DNA from: Ischnura elegans | Lineage: Eukaryota > Arthropoda > Insecta > Odonata > Coenagrionidae | DNA: 64,000 nt | Direction: 5' to 3' | Assembly (NCBI RefSeq): GCF_921293095.1 | Contig: NC_060247.1 | Location: 110,999,111-111,063,110, forward strand | In this document: positions 1-9,080 of the stretch, in pieces | How positions within the stretch are numbered: the first letter of the stretch is position 1 | How the letters are laid out: each line of letters starts with the position of its first letter | The notes under the pieces: generated by a model | The model's input: only the letters and a program-made list of their open reading frames with translations | Told to the model about the DNA's origin: nothing | The model's database searches: none | Translations under genes and position numbers: made by a program

Positions 1-799
1 TTGCTTGAGATTTTTCTCATCCTTGAATTGCGACTGCACTTCTAAACACATGTTCACAGAAATTGACATGCTTATTCTCGGCTTGTTTGCAGATGACTGG
101 AAAAATATCAGACTCTTCAAAAGGCTCCCCAATAATACACCCAAGTGGTCCGATACCCCTTAAATAGCTCTATTCTCACTGTAAAAATACAGTCATGCTA
201 CTTTTCAAACCTACCCTGTGATTTACACTAGCTTAAAAAACAAGATCCTAAACTAATAGATGAATATCTAAAAGCAACTTGTCTATGCACATCTGCTCTA
301 AAAAACATTATTCCTGAGAGGTATTGCTTACCACACATCAAGAGACAGTGAAAATTTATGAATTTTGCCTTCCCTCTCCTCTATCCCACATACAACATCC
401 TCATCTGCCCCTGCTGCTCGTGGCATGTTGAACTGCAAAAAAAGCTTGAAAAATATATTTTTATATTTTCTATAGGAGACTTATTATAAGGAACGATTCA
501 ATGGTATGTGGGAGGGTCCCCATAAGTACCCTTTTATCCCACCAGAAAAAATACTTAACTCAGCCGTAGCACCTGGTGTCATACACTTGTAAAGGAACTG
601 TTTGTATTCTAGGACATTCTAGGATTTCACCATAGAGATATACTCCTCAAGCAGATTTCTTCTCTCGCCAACAAAATATCACATGAGCTGGTAGTCTACG
701 TCATGAAATTTGAAACTAATTACTAACCTATTTTTACTACTGTCACATGACTGTCAATGGTACTATGCCATTTAATTTCTCTTTATTTCTTACCTGCAG
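1..799. other. Non-coding sequence upstream of the first recognised exon
   Basis: AT-rich sequence with no recognisable exon or repeat. A pyrimidine-rich tract ending in CAG at 797-799 is a strong splice acceptor, so this stretch is probably intron, with a first exon further upstream. Alternatively, an in-frame ATG at 757 reads straight through the acceptor and would add about 14 mostly hydrophobic residues, making 757 a possible true start with a longer signal peptide. Confidence 0.5.
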
Positions 800-3700
800 G
801 TACATGTGTGCCTCTATTTATTTTGGTGGCCTCTGATTCACTTTTAGCAACACCCCCACCAGAGAGTGACTACGAAGAATGTGCAAGAAAGGCTATGGAT
901 GTAAGTTTACCCCCTCCAATTTTCTGTCTGTTTCTGCAGACTGTGAATATATCATTGAGGGGCACAATTTTTTGGGGTAGAAGCAACATTTCTGTGATTT
1001 CTTTTTCCATTTTTTTCTAAGGTCAAAATGAAGGATTATTTATCACAATACATATCTGTGTTGCTTGTGCATAATGTGTTAAGTCCAAAAACCCCAAAAA
1101 TGGGACTATCTCACCTAATCATCAAATGAATCATATAGAATCGTTTGTGCATAGTATGGTGAATGAAAACACATGTTGTCATTAGGTTTGGACATACCAC
1201 ACTATGCACAAACACTGTTTCTTTTCAAATACTGTTTCTATTTATTGAGTCAAATACTCTTGTAGCAGAGATGTGACTTTTTTATCATGAATTAAAACCC
1301 ACATATTTATCATATTCTAATTACATGTATTTTTATGGTGCATTTAAACTTATTTCAGGTCAAGTACACTGTGTTCAATAAATGCATGGAAAAAATATTC
1401 ACGGATGAAGGCATGAAGGAAACAGAGGAAATATATAATGGCACCGAATGTGTCTATTGCAAGCATTTTTGCAGGTGAGGAAATATTACATTCACCCTCA
1501 TTCATTTTGCAAGGAGGTCGTGCAGATAGATGAATAGTGTTACGGTCAACTTTTTTTTGTGAGACTCTCTCAGTATCCTCCTCAGGTTTTGGCTTCTTTG
1601 TCAAACTTATTTAGGATTAGCTTACTCATAACTAAATATGGTTACACATGTAAGGTCAAGACCTGAGACTATTCCGCCACGTGATGTAAAGTTAAACTTT
1701 AGCAAAAGTCATTTTGGCATTACTCAGGCATGTAGCCAGAGGGGGGAACTTTTAGGGATAAAGCCAGTGGCGTAACTAGGAATATGCTTTGGGGGGGATG
1801 AGGGTGCCTGGGGAGGGGACCCCAACCCCAGGCAATGGGGTAAATTTTTGAAAAATTACATGCCTGGAGATGCATTTGACATAATTTTGACACTTAAAAT
1901 TCAAATAGTGGGAAAAATCCACAGAGGAAAAATCATTCGCCTTGACCGGGATTCGAACCCGGATCCCCTGTGGAAATTTGTGGACTATACAGGACAAAGT
2001 GGTATGGACTGCTGAGCATATTATGCGACTAGCAGTCCAGGTCATGCGCATGGCGCCACAGCCGGAGAGCAAAGCTCGAACTTTGAACAGGGGAGAATGA
2101 CGCCTCGATAGTTTAACTGGGTAAAGCACTCGGCCGGAAATCGAGGGATCCAGGTTCGAATCCCAGTCACTGATTTTTCCTCTGTGGATTTTTCGCACTA
2201 TTTGTGCAATGCAGGTGACTCCGTAAAAGTTAACACCGTGGCTAGTCCCGTTATACTTAAATATTACTTAAAATTCAACTTTAAGCAGGTGCAGTTATTA
2301 TAAATCAAAACTAGATGATAGTTTTAAATGTTATTTTTTATCTCCCTGAGGCTATGGGGGGATCTATCTCCTCATCTCCCCCATAATCATGCCACTGGCT
2401 GAAGCCATCCAAAAAATTTTGCCTTTATGATAATTGCTAAGGAGACCGCTAGCACAGGGGTACCTATGGTTGTGATTTTTATTCTAACCGATGGCTGTGA
2501 TTTTTATTCTGCCACCATGATATGTTGAGTGCATATATCAGTGCTCTTTTGTCTTTAGTGTTTATTCAATTTTTCTCATTCTTCCAGTTTAATACTTCCT
2601 GAGTCTTTGTTGCAAATAAAAAAGGTTTGTGAACCATGTGACTTCAGAATCTCTCTTATTATGGTATTTTAAAGAAACGTCCCAACACCTACGACACTCT
2701 ATTTTATTTAATACATATGTAGTTACATTTCATTATGTCTATTTAAACCTAAGATGAATTTAATTTTAAGCATTATGAAAATGAAGCATATGGCTGATTT
2801 AATGGAATGTATGCTTTTCTGATGAGTGTGAATTTAAATCAAAATATCAGAACACAACCTGCTTACCATCTGAGCTCCTCTTGAGGCAAAATCCTGGCTA
2901 CATGCCTAGCACCACTCCATACATTTGGATACTTTTTGACCCATATTAACACATTCAATGCGGGACCGATTTTCATGAACGTCGTCAAATACGGCCTTTA
3001 AAATAAGAAAGAAAAACAGAGAGAGGTTTTTGCACCATAACTTCCGTTCAAATACTGCTATTTACAAACGGCGCACATGAGTCGAAAGAGGGAAGCTTAC
3101 TGAAGGCCATGCACTTGATCGGAACACTCGTAAGTGGATATTAGTCGCGTACGGAGGCGAAGAAAGGCCCCCGTCCATCCAGCAGAGCACGTCAATTTAC
3201 GCGCTCCGTATTGCGGCTTGGATGGGACCACGTCAATTGACGTGCTCCGTGCTGAATGTGTTAAATACAAGGATACAGTCTGTGAGGCCAGTGGCGCAGT
3301 GAGGGGGGGGTATTGGGGGATAAATCCCCCCCTCCACAGCTCAGAAAAATGTTCATGCTCAAATCATTTCACTAAATTGGATTTAATATTACTTACAAAA
3401 TAGTGTAAATATTAATGAAATATCCCTCAGAAGGCCGCAAAACTCACCACCTTGAAACATTTATATGAAAATTTTTCTAGGGGAGGGCCCCCACACCTTC
3501 CGCTTAACCTGGCGGGTATTCCACACCCTCAGACACCCCAGTATTTTGTGCCTAAAACCCCCCTAGCCTTAATTTCTAGCTGCACCCCTGTGTGAGGCAA
3601 ACATAAACCATGTGTTGAGTGTGAAAAATTGTCCAAATTCAATATCTTTAATCAACTATGGGCCCTTAACTATGGGTTTGTAAAGGTCATAAAACTGATC

Positions 3701-6700
3701 AAGCAATGAAATTCTCATCCCCATTACGTTTCATGACATTGGGCTCATTAGGTCTTTGGTTGAAATCTGAAACCACGAAGAGGTAGAGTATACTGAAGGT
3801 TATTTTTCCGGAGTCCCTGTAGAATATCTGAAAAAAATTATAGTAAAATCAGAAAGTTGTTATGCATAAGAATAAAATTTAAGGATGAGTCAGTTATACA
3901 TTTTGATTTCATCAGATTCTGCTTCTGTTCTCAGTCCTTCTTTTAGCTTTTGCTCCCATATCAAGTGTTAAAATTTCAAAGCATAATTAAAAAAAAACTA
4001 TTATTGGGGTAGTTGTCAAAATTGGTTGACCATATTAAAAGTCTCACCGAATGGAGCAAAGTTTTTTTTAAAGTCTTGAATACAGTAGCATTTAACATAG
4101 TAACGCCTCAATCTTTCAACTTGATAACACATGAGGATATACTGGGAAGTATCTAATATAACTCATGAAGCTATCTCTCGAGTAACTGTATCCATAGCAT
4201 CACTCTATTCCTTTTGGAATTGGTTCCAATTCTGGTGCTGAAGGTCAAGAACTGGTTGAACAAAGATACAAAGAACCTAACCAACCCAATTCCAGTATAA
4301 GTATTGTATGTTAAAAGGGTTTTTTCTTTAAAAAAACTTGTGATCCTCCAATTAGTCTCAAATTTAACTAGTTGTGATGTTGGCAGCTAATTCTGCAACA
4401 CTCCACTAGACCTTGGAATTTATTTATTTATTTCTACACCACCGAAAACTGCACTTTAGAACGGGGTTTTTGTGATAACAGTTAACAAATTAACATACAC
4501 CAACATCAATGCCCTGGATAAGAGTAATTTAACCAGGCAGGACTTGAACCTACGACCTTTGGTTTAGAGCAGTCGTGGACTTTACCCCACCACCACCAAG
4601 GCTGCCAAAAATCATGATACAGTAAAACCTCTATGTAGTGAACCTCTTTACATCATAAACTTCCATACATATACCACCCCTATGGTCCTGTCTGATTTAC
4701 ATATAAATTTATTGGCAAACCTCTTTGTAGTGAACCTCTTTATATTTTAAAACCACCACTTATCATAACAAGGAGATACCCCGGAGACGGCCTAACTACC
4801 TCCGCAAATCATACCGAGACAACTGGAGACCATTAATGCAGCCGTGATTACCTACATCGAATGACATTTTCACAATGAATGTTTCACTCTTTTTTTTCTT
4901 ATATACCTTTAATATGCTGTAATTTTCACGTTAATCATTAGTTGTGGCCATTTTGTTCAATATGAGAGCATACCTAACAGTAAATGAGAAAAAAGGTATC
5001 CAACCATCCTAATCATTTTAACTGACTGTTGAATAGAGAGAGATCACATCGTTTTCTCTCTAATCACGGTAAAAATCACTCTGTAGCGCTCGCTTTCTGT
5101 AGTTATTAAATTATAAATATATGTTCACTAATGCATGCATGTTTGTTTAAACACATAAATATAATGTTTTGAAAGACAGTAGTGCCTTTCATTTCCAAAG
5201 GATATGAAAAAATGGTGCCTATCACTAAAACCTCTCTATAGTGAACCTCCATAGATCAAATTGCCCAAATTTTGGTCCCCTCCATCACGATGTAAAGAGG
5301 TTTTACTGTATCATCAAAAATCATGGAATTAGAGATAACCATGTCAAGAATGAATCGACGGGTGCTCACCAAGGGCAGATCCAGGATTCTTTTCTGGGGT
5401 GGGGGCGGGGGGGGGGGGGGGGGAGTGGAGGGGGGGCACCATGGTCTGACAGTCAAATGGTCTTCTAATATTTAGGATTAAAAACTACATACATGCAAAA
5501 ATTAACATATAAAATACACTCTTAATTGTAATATAAAAGTTGAAATGAAAATATCCAAACTTGGTAACTTTTCACCGGAAAAATTATTTATTGGTATGAC
5601 ACGTTTCGAGTGATTTGATTATGACGCCTCAGCGTCGAAACTCGTCGTACCAATAAATAATTTTTCCAGCGAAAAGTTACTAAGGTTGTGTATTTTCATT
5701 TCAACATGGATTTTCACAAAGTAAAAACCGAATCAATTGAATTCAATGTAAGAAGTTATTTATAAGTAAATATTTATAACTTTTTTATTAAAATATAAAA
5801 TTTATTGATGTTCGAGTTAAAAATCTCGTCAATTTTTTTGGGTGTCTCGGGGGGGGGGGGGGGGGGGGGGCACGAGCCCTCTCCCTAAATTTGCCTATGG
5901 TGCTCACCATGCAACAGTGGCGGATACAATGCGTATGCACTCCCCCCTTACGGGGCCATCCATATTGCCGAACATTGCAGAACCGCAATTGTACCTTTTT
6001 TGTATCATAAGATGTCACTGTCTTGTATGTGTTTAATCATTAAAAAAAAACTTTCCTAAACTTTGCATGTGACTTGATTACCTTTTTACTAGCATAAAAG
6101 TAAAGGTGAGCCCCCTCGAGTTTCTTCTGTATCCACCACTGCTATGCAATAATATAATGTTTATTCATCAATTTTGTGCAGTGAAATTTGCTGTCATCAT
6201 GCCTACACCTACATATTAAAGCTGTATATGTATATTCATATTTTCTCTGGCAGAAATGAAGATAAGGTAGTGAATTGTGTAAGGAAGTCCACGGAATCCC
6301 TCAAGAACCTTTCAGATACATCTGTAACTATGGTTCTATTTGGATCACAGCTGGTGGTGGACTTCATCTCTGCTCTTTGTGAAAAGGATGCCAAAATATT
6401 CCTCAGTGAGTGATTTCTGCCAATCTAATCAAGCAACACATTACGTTTCAAATTTTGATAGAAAATGTATTGAAACCCTCATTAATTATCACTTGTTCTC
6501 TTTTATTTTAACTATTTATATAATTTATCAGCCCAAGCAGTGCAAGAAAATATAGACTGCTGTCACAGAATTGACAATGAGTGTTCTAAATCTCATCTCA
6601 TGAACTTAAGGAATCCATATATTGTCTTGAACTGTGGCAGAGAAAATAGTGCAGAAAATGATTCCCCCACAATAGAGATGGCTTGTCAGTAAGTATACAA

Positions 6701-8534
6701 AAACTACAAGTACCCTTTTCCATTTTCGATGCAATAACTGAATATTTAACTTGATTTTTTGGGTTAATATTATAAATACTCACTCCAAGGATTGGTCATA
6801 ATCAGTGGTGTTGTAAGGGGGGGTTCCAGAGGATCTGGATCCCCCCAAAATATAAAAACACACTCACATAGTTTGCTTCATAAAATAAAAACAATACATA
6901 TATTGAAACATCGTGAACTTATAAAAGATTTCTTTTTTTAAGAAAAGTTTTTTCCATGTTAAAAGGCATTAAAATTAGCTTAAAACCTTGTATTTACTAA
7001 ATACCTTGTTTTCAAAAAAATGTTCCCTCTGGTTTTGGACCTCCCCCCCACCCGATGAAATTCCTGGCTACCCCACTGGTCACAATTTTTCTTACAATGG
7101 GAAATTATCATAGTTCACAAGTGACCATAGGCATGTCTAAGTTGGTGCCGCGTTTCCAAGGGCCAATCACTAATGGGTACAGGAGTAACATTCAAAACCA
7201 AAATAATTGAATACAAACAGTCAATTGAATGGTAAAACCTATGATGAGGAAGAGGTAAAAGCCGAAGTAATTTTAGATAATTCAGACCATGCACCCAGCA
7301 AGGAATTAAGGTTAGGGGGGTTTTAGGAGCAACTGGTACTGGGGGTATGGAATACGGGTGTCCTCCCCCAAGAAAAGTTTTAAGAGAAATGGTGAGTTTT
7401 ACGGCTTTCTGAGGGTTATTTTATCAATCCTTAGGCTATTCTACAAGTAATATTTATCCAATTATGTTAAATGAATGAAATTTTAAAATTTCTTCAACCT
7501 CTGGGGAGGATTTTATCCCCCAAACCCCCCCCCCCCCTTCACTGCGTCACTGATTCAGACTGCCATCAAAGAATTCACTCACAGTGTTTAAAATATCATT
7601 ACATGAACTTAACCCCGGAGAGGGCACATGACGTAATGTTGCGTTAGAAGGCACATGGGGTGGCATCGACAACCAAAAAAAATGTCTTTTTCTCTTTATT
7701 TGGAATGATACAGCTATGTTGTGCTCTTTCTTAAATATAGGTCCACCAAATTAGAATGATACTAAATATTTACTTTTACACTAAGACCAAAAAATTGATA
7801 ATGGGAGTAATGTATTCAACCGAAGTTTCCTATGCACATTACATATTTGACATTCGGCAACGTATTTGATGTCAACTTTACAACTTTGAGTTTCAAGGCA
7901 TGAAAAATCATTAAACAAGCTGAATGTAATGTTGTCGTGAAATAGCAGCTTGTAAACTCTTATGCCCTTGGGATGATTACTCAAAATTCACTGGTTAGTA
8001 TAATTGAAAGAGATGGATCATCCATTCATTATCATTTTCTATGCAATTTTTACTTTGGTTTCTGTAGCATGATTTCTCAGCAACTTTTGCACCCATTCCC
8101 ATTAATAACAAGTTCTTAATTGGTGGGAAAAGTAGGATAAAGAAAGTTCGAGAGGGAATTAATAGGCAATCCAATAATTCAATGAATGGTTTGTCTAATG
8201 ATCAATTATCAACACACTACTTTCATGATACTGAAAGAATCTCTAGTACATAATTTAGGTATAAGTCTAATAAGGGATACATATATATTAAATGAATCAT
8301 AAGTATATATACATCTTATTTTATTTTAACAGTAGATGGTATAAAATCAGTTCATATTTATGCCATTAAACATATGTCAAGTATTAACTTTTTTTTTTTT
8401 ATTTTAGATCATTGAGGGATTACATGGCATGTGCAGGTGAGAAAGTAGTAGAATGCTCAACAGATATGAGAGATGCTGTTTCTGTAGTCACAGAAAAACT
8501 GAGGGACAATGAGTATTGTAAGAATTTTATTTGA
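800..8534 (+). CDS. Secreted cysteine-rich protein, 27 kDa hemolymph glycoprotein-like (five exons)
   Basis: Exons are 800-900, 1359-1474, 6254-6405, 6532-6688 and 8408-8534; each junction has AG/GT borders and the reading frame carries across all four introns to TGA at 8532-8534. The product is about 217 residues plus any upstream start. A hydrophobic stretch (VPLFILVASDSLLA) looks like a signal peptide, followed by 16 cysteines in all, including a CC pair in exon 4, and sequons NGT in exon 2 and NLS in exon 3. Length, cysteine spacing and the pattern of a Cys-rich start, a helix ending FISALC and a late block MACAGEKVVEC recall the insect 27 kDa hemolymph glycoprotein family (DUF1397), secreted proteins of unclear function. 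That family call is inference from pattern. A GTAAGA at 8518 could be a donor, in which case the gene continues; otherwise exon 5 is terminal. The 4.8 kb and 1.7 kb introns are filled with transposons. Confidence 0.6.
1765..2397. mobile_element. Nested hAT-like MITE, 633 bp
   Basis: Starts CAGTGGCGTAACTAGG and ends TCATGCCACTG, giving a short CAGTGGC terminal inverted repeat. Flanking 8-mers GATAAAGC and GCTGAAGC match at 6 of 8. G-rich DNA follows the left terminus and C-rich DNA precedes the right, as in the other hAT MITEs here. It carries two tRNA-like SINE pieces inside, so three layers of insertion are stacked at this spot. Confidence 0.55.
1903..2203. repeat. Inverted pair of tRNA-derived SINE segments
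   Basis: Roughly 60-bp arms at 1903-1963 and 2143-2203 are near-exact inverted copies sharing the block AAAATCCACAGAGG. Each carries a pol III B box: GGTTCGAATCC on the + strand at 2153-2163 and its complement at about 1949-1959. An A-box-like TAGTTTAACTGG lies at 2109-2120. The tRNA-like parts do not fold into a full cloverleaf, so these are SINE heads rather than tRNA genes. A shortened relative occurs near 48862. Confidence 0.5.
2950..3260. mobile_element. piggyBac-type MITE (TTAA), 311 bp
   Basis: TTAA at 2946-2949 and again at 3261-3264 brackets termini CACATTCAATGCGG and CCGTGCTGAATGTG, which are imperfect inverted repeats. Near the right end a block of the form CACGTCAATT-CG-GCTCCG occurs twice (about 3189 and 3230). 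No coding capacity. TTAA duplication is characteristic of piggyBac elements. Confidence 0.6.
3289..3590 (+). mobile_element. hAT-like MITE, 302 bp, perfect 8-bp duplication
   Basis: The perfect direct repeat TGTGAGGC flanks the element at 3281-3288 and 3591-3598. Termini CAGTGGCGCAG and CTGCACCCCTG are partly inverted, with a G-run just inside the left end and C-runs toward the right. It is the same family as 7288-7552, which lies in the opposite orientation; both share the block around AAGGCCGCAAAACTCACC. Confidence 0.75.
4419..4606 (-). mobile_element. tRNA-derived SINE (copy A), reverse orientation
   Basis: Read on the minus strand it begins GGCAGCCTTGGTGGTGGTGG, carries a B-box-like GGTTCAAGTCC (about 4542-4552), then CCTGGTTAAATTA and ends in an ATAAATAAATAAA tail. 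Two other copies (24081-24270 and 46407-46596) share the head, the box and the tail type, so this is an interspersed family. The nearby tRNA-like match is part of the SINE, not a functional tRNA gene. Confidence 0.7.
4620..5308. mobile_element. Tigger/pogo-like MITE with TA duplication, 689 bp
   Basis: Left end CAGTAAAACCTCTATGTAG and right end TGTAAAGAGGTTTTACTG are inverted repeats flanked by TA on both sides (4618-4619 and 5309-5310). The motif AGTGAACCTC is repeated inside both ends (about 4636, 4728 and 5240). CAGTAAAACCTC termini and TA duplication are typical of pogo/Tigger elements of the Tc1-mariner superfamily. There is no transposase frame. Confidence 0.65.
5370..5899. mobile_element. 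hAT-like MITE with perfect 8-bp duplication, 530 bp
   Basis: GTGCTCAC flanks both sides (5362-5369 and 5900-5907). The left end CAAGGGCAGATCCAGG pairs loosely with the right end AAATTTGCCTATG. Long G-runs (about 5409-5422 and 5850-5870) sit near the two ends. A 165-bp fold-back repeat (5540-5704) is lodged inside. Confidence 0.7.
5540..5704. repeat. Fold-back repeat with 70-bp arms
   Basis: Arms 5540-5609 and 5635-5704 are inverted copies with about ten mismatches and a 25-base loop. Each arm contains GGAAAAATTATTTATTGGTA and a GTTTCGA motif. A similar, shorter fold-back occurs at 35848-35935. It lies within the hAT MITE at 5370-5899. Confidence 0.65.
5915..6141. mobile_element. hAT-like MITE, 227 bp
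   Basis: Left end CAGTGGCGGATACA and right end TGTATCCACCACTG are inverted repeats. Flanking 8-mers CCATGCAA (5907-5914) and CTATGCAA (6142-6149) differ at one base. It abuts the previous MITE: only 15 bases separate the two bodies, and their duplications share base 5907. It ends about 110 bp before exon 3. Confidence 0.7.
6803..7078. mobile_element. hAT-like MITE, 276 bp
   Basis: Termini CAGTGGTGTTGTAAGG and CCTGGCTACCCCACTG are inverted repeats. Flanks GTCATAAT and GTCACAAT (6795-6802 and 7079-7086) differ at one base. It lies in the last intron of the hemolymph-like gene. Confidence 0.7.
7288..7552 (-). mobile_element. hAT-like MITE, 265 bp, perfect duplication, same family as 3289-3590
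   Basis: ATTCAGAC flanks both sides exactly (7280-7287 and 7553-7560). On the minus strand it starts CAGTGACGCAGTGAAGG, like the copy at 3289, and shares that copy's inner AAACTCACC and CTCAGAA blocks. The two copies therefore lie in opposite orientation on either side of exons 3 and 4. Confidence 0.75.
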
Positions 8535-8606
8535 AGAATATTAAAACAAGCAAGTCATTTATGTACATTACTATCATTAATATCTAAAATTTTTAATGGA
8601 CCAACT

Positions 8607-8891
8607 CATGGGCGTACCCAGCGAGGGGCAGGGTGGGGCAGATTTTGCAGCTACCCCTCCCTAGAAGCCAAGATTGCAAAAGTTTTTAAGCAAAATCAGT
8701 ACTGAATTGAAACAAAAGTATTCAACAAATTTTCTTTAAACCCACGAAAAATGACAAATATTAGTATAAGATTTGTAACTAAAATTAAACTATTTTTTCA
8801 AGGAAATAATCTCATAAATCCCATGGCTTGCCCCCCTCCCTAGACCATGGTTTGCCCCCCCCCCCTAGTTATGATCCTGGGTATGCCCTTG
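8607..8891 (+). mobile_element. hAT-like MITE, 285 bp, 3' of the hemolymph-like gene
   Basis: Left end CATGGGCGTACCCAG and right end CTGGGTATGCCCTTG are inverted repeats; flanks GACCAACT and GATGAACT match at 6 of 8. The same family as 38552-38844 (shared TTGCCCCCCTC and CTAGTT-TGATCCTGGG blocks). It begins 72 bp after the stop codon, so it may fall in the 3' UTR. Confidence 0.6.
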
Positions 8892-9080
8892 GATGAACTT
8901 TGTATGCTATTCAATAATAAATTCTTCTCATATTAAAAACATGCAGAAGAACAATGGCAGAACAATTTTTATTTTCTAATTTTGTGCACATTTTATTCTA
9001 TCCCCTCTTTTTGATTTTATTGCTGTTTGCTGGAATTGTATGCCATTTACACAAGGATTTCATAATGAAGAGTTGATTAA

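Larger units (their letters stand above)
1725..2908. mobile_element. Outer hAT-like MITE, split by a later insertion
   Basis: The left end reads AGGCATGTAGCCAG and the right end is its exact reverse complement. Flanking 8-mers GCATTACT and GCACCACT differ by two transitions, as expected for an old 8-bp target-site duplication. A second MITE (1765-2397) sits 40 bp inside the left end. There is no coding capacity. It lies in intron 2 of the hemolymph-like gene. Confidence 0.5.

Noticed and set aside
2107-2170. Possible tRNA gene (A-box-like and B-box sequences)
   Set aside because: The acceptor and T stems do not pair properly and the segment recurs as an inverted SINE-like arm.
5241-6036. Open frames with poly-Gly or poly-Pro runs
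   Set aside because: They are translations of the G-runs in two MITEs.
7609-7665. TTAACCCCGGAGAGGG resembling a piggyBac-type terminus
   Set aside because: No partner terminus followed by TTAA was identified.
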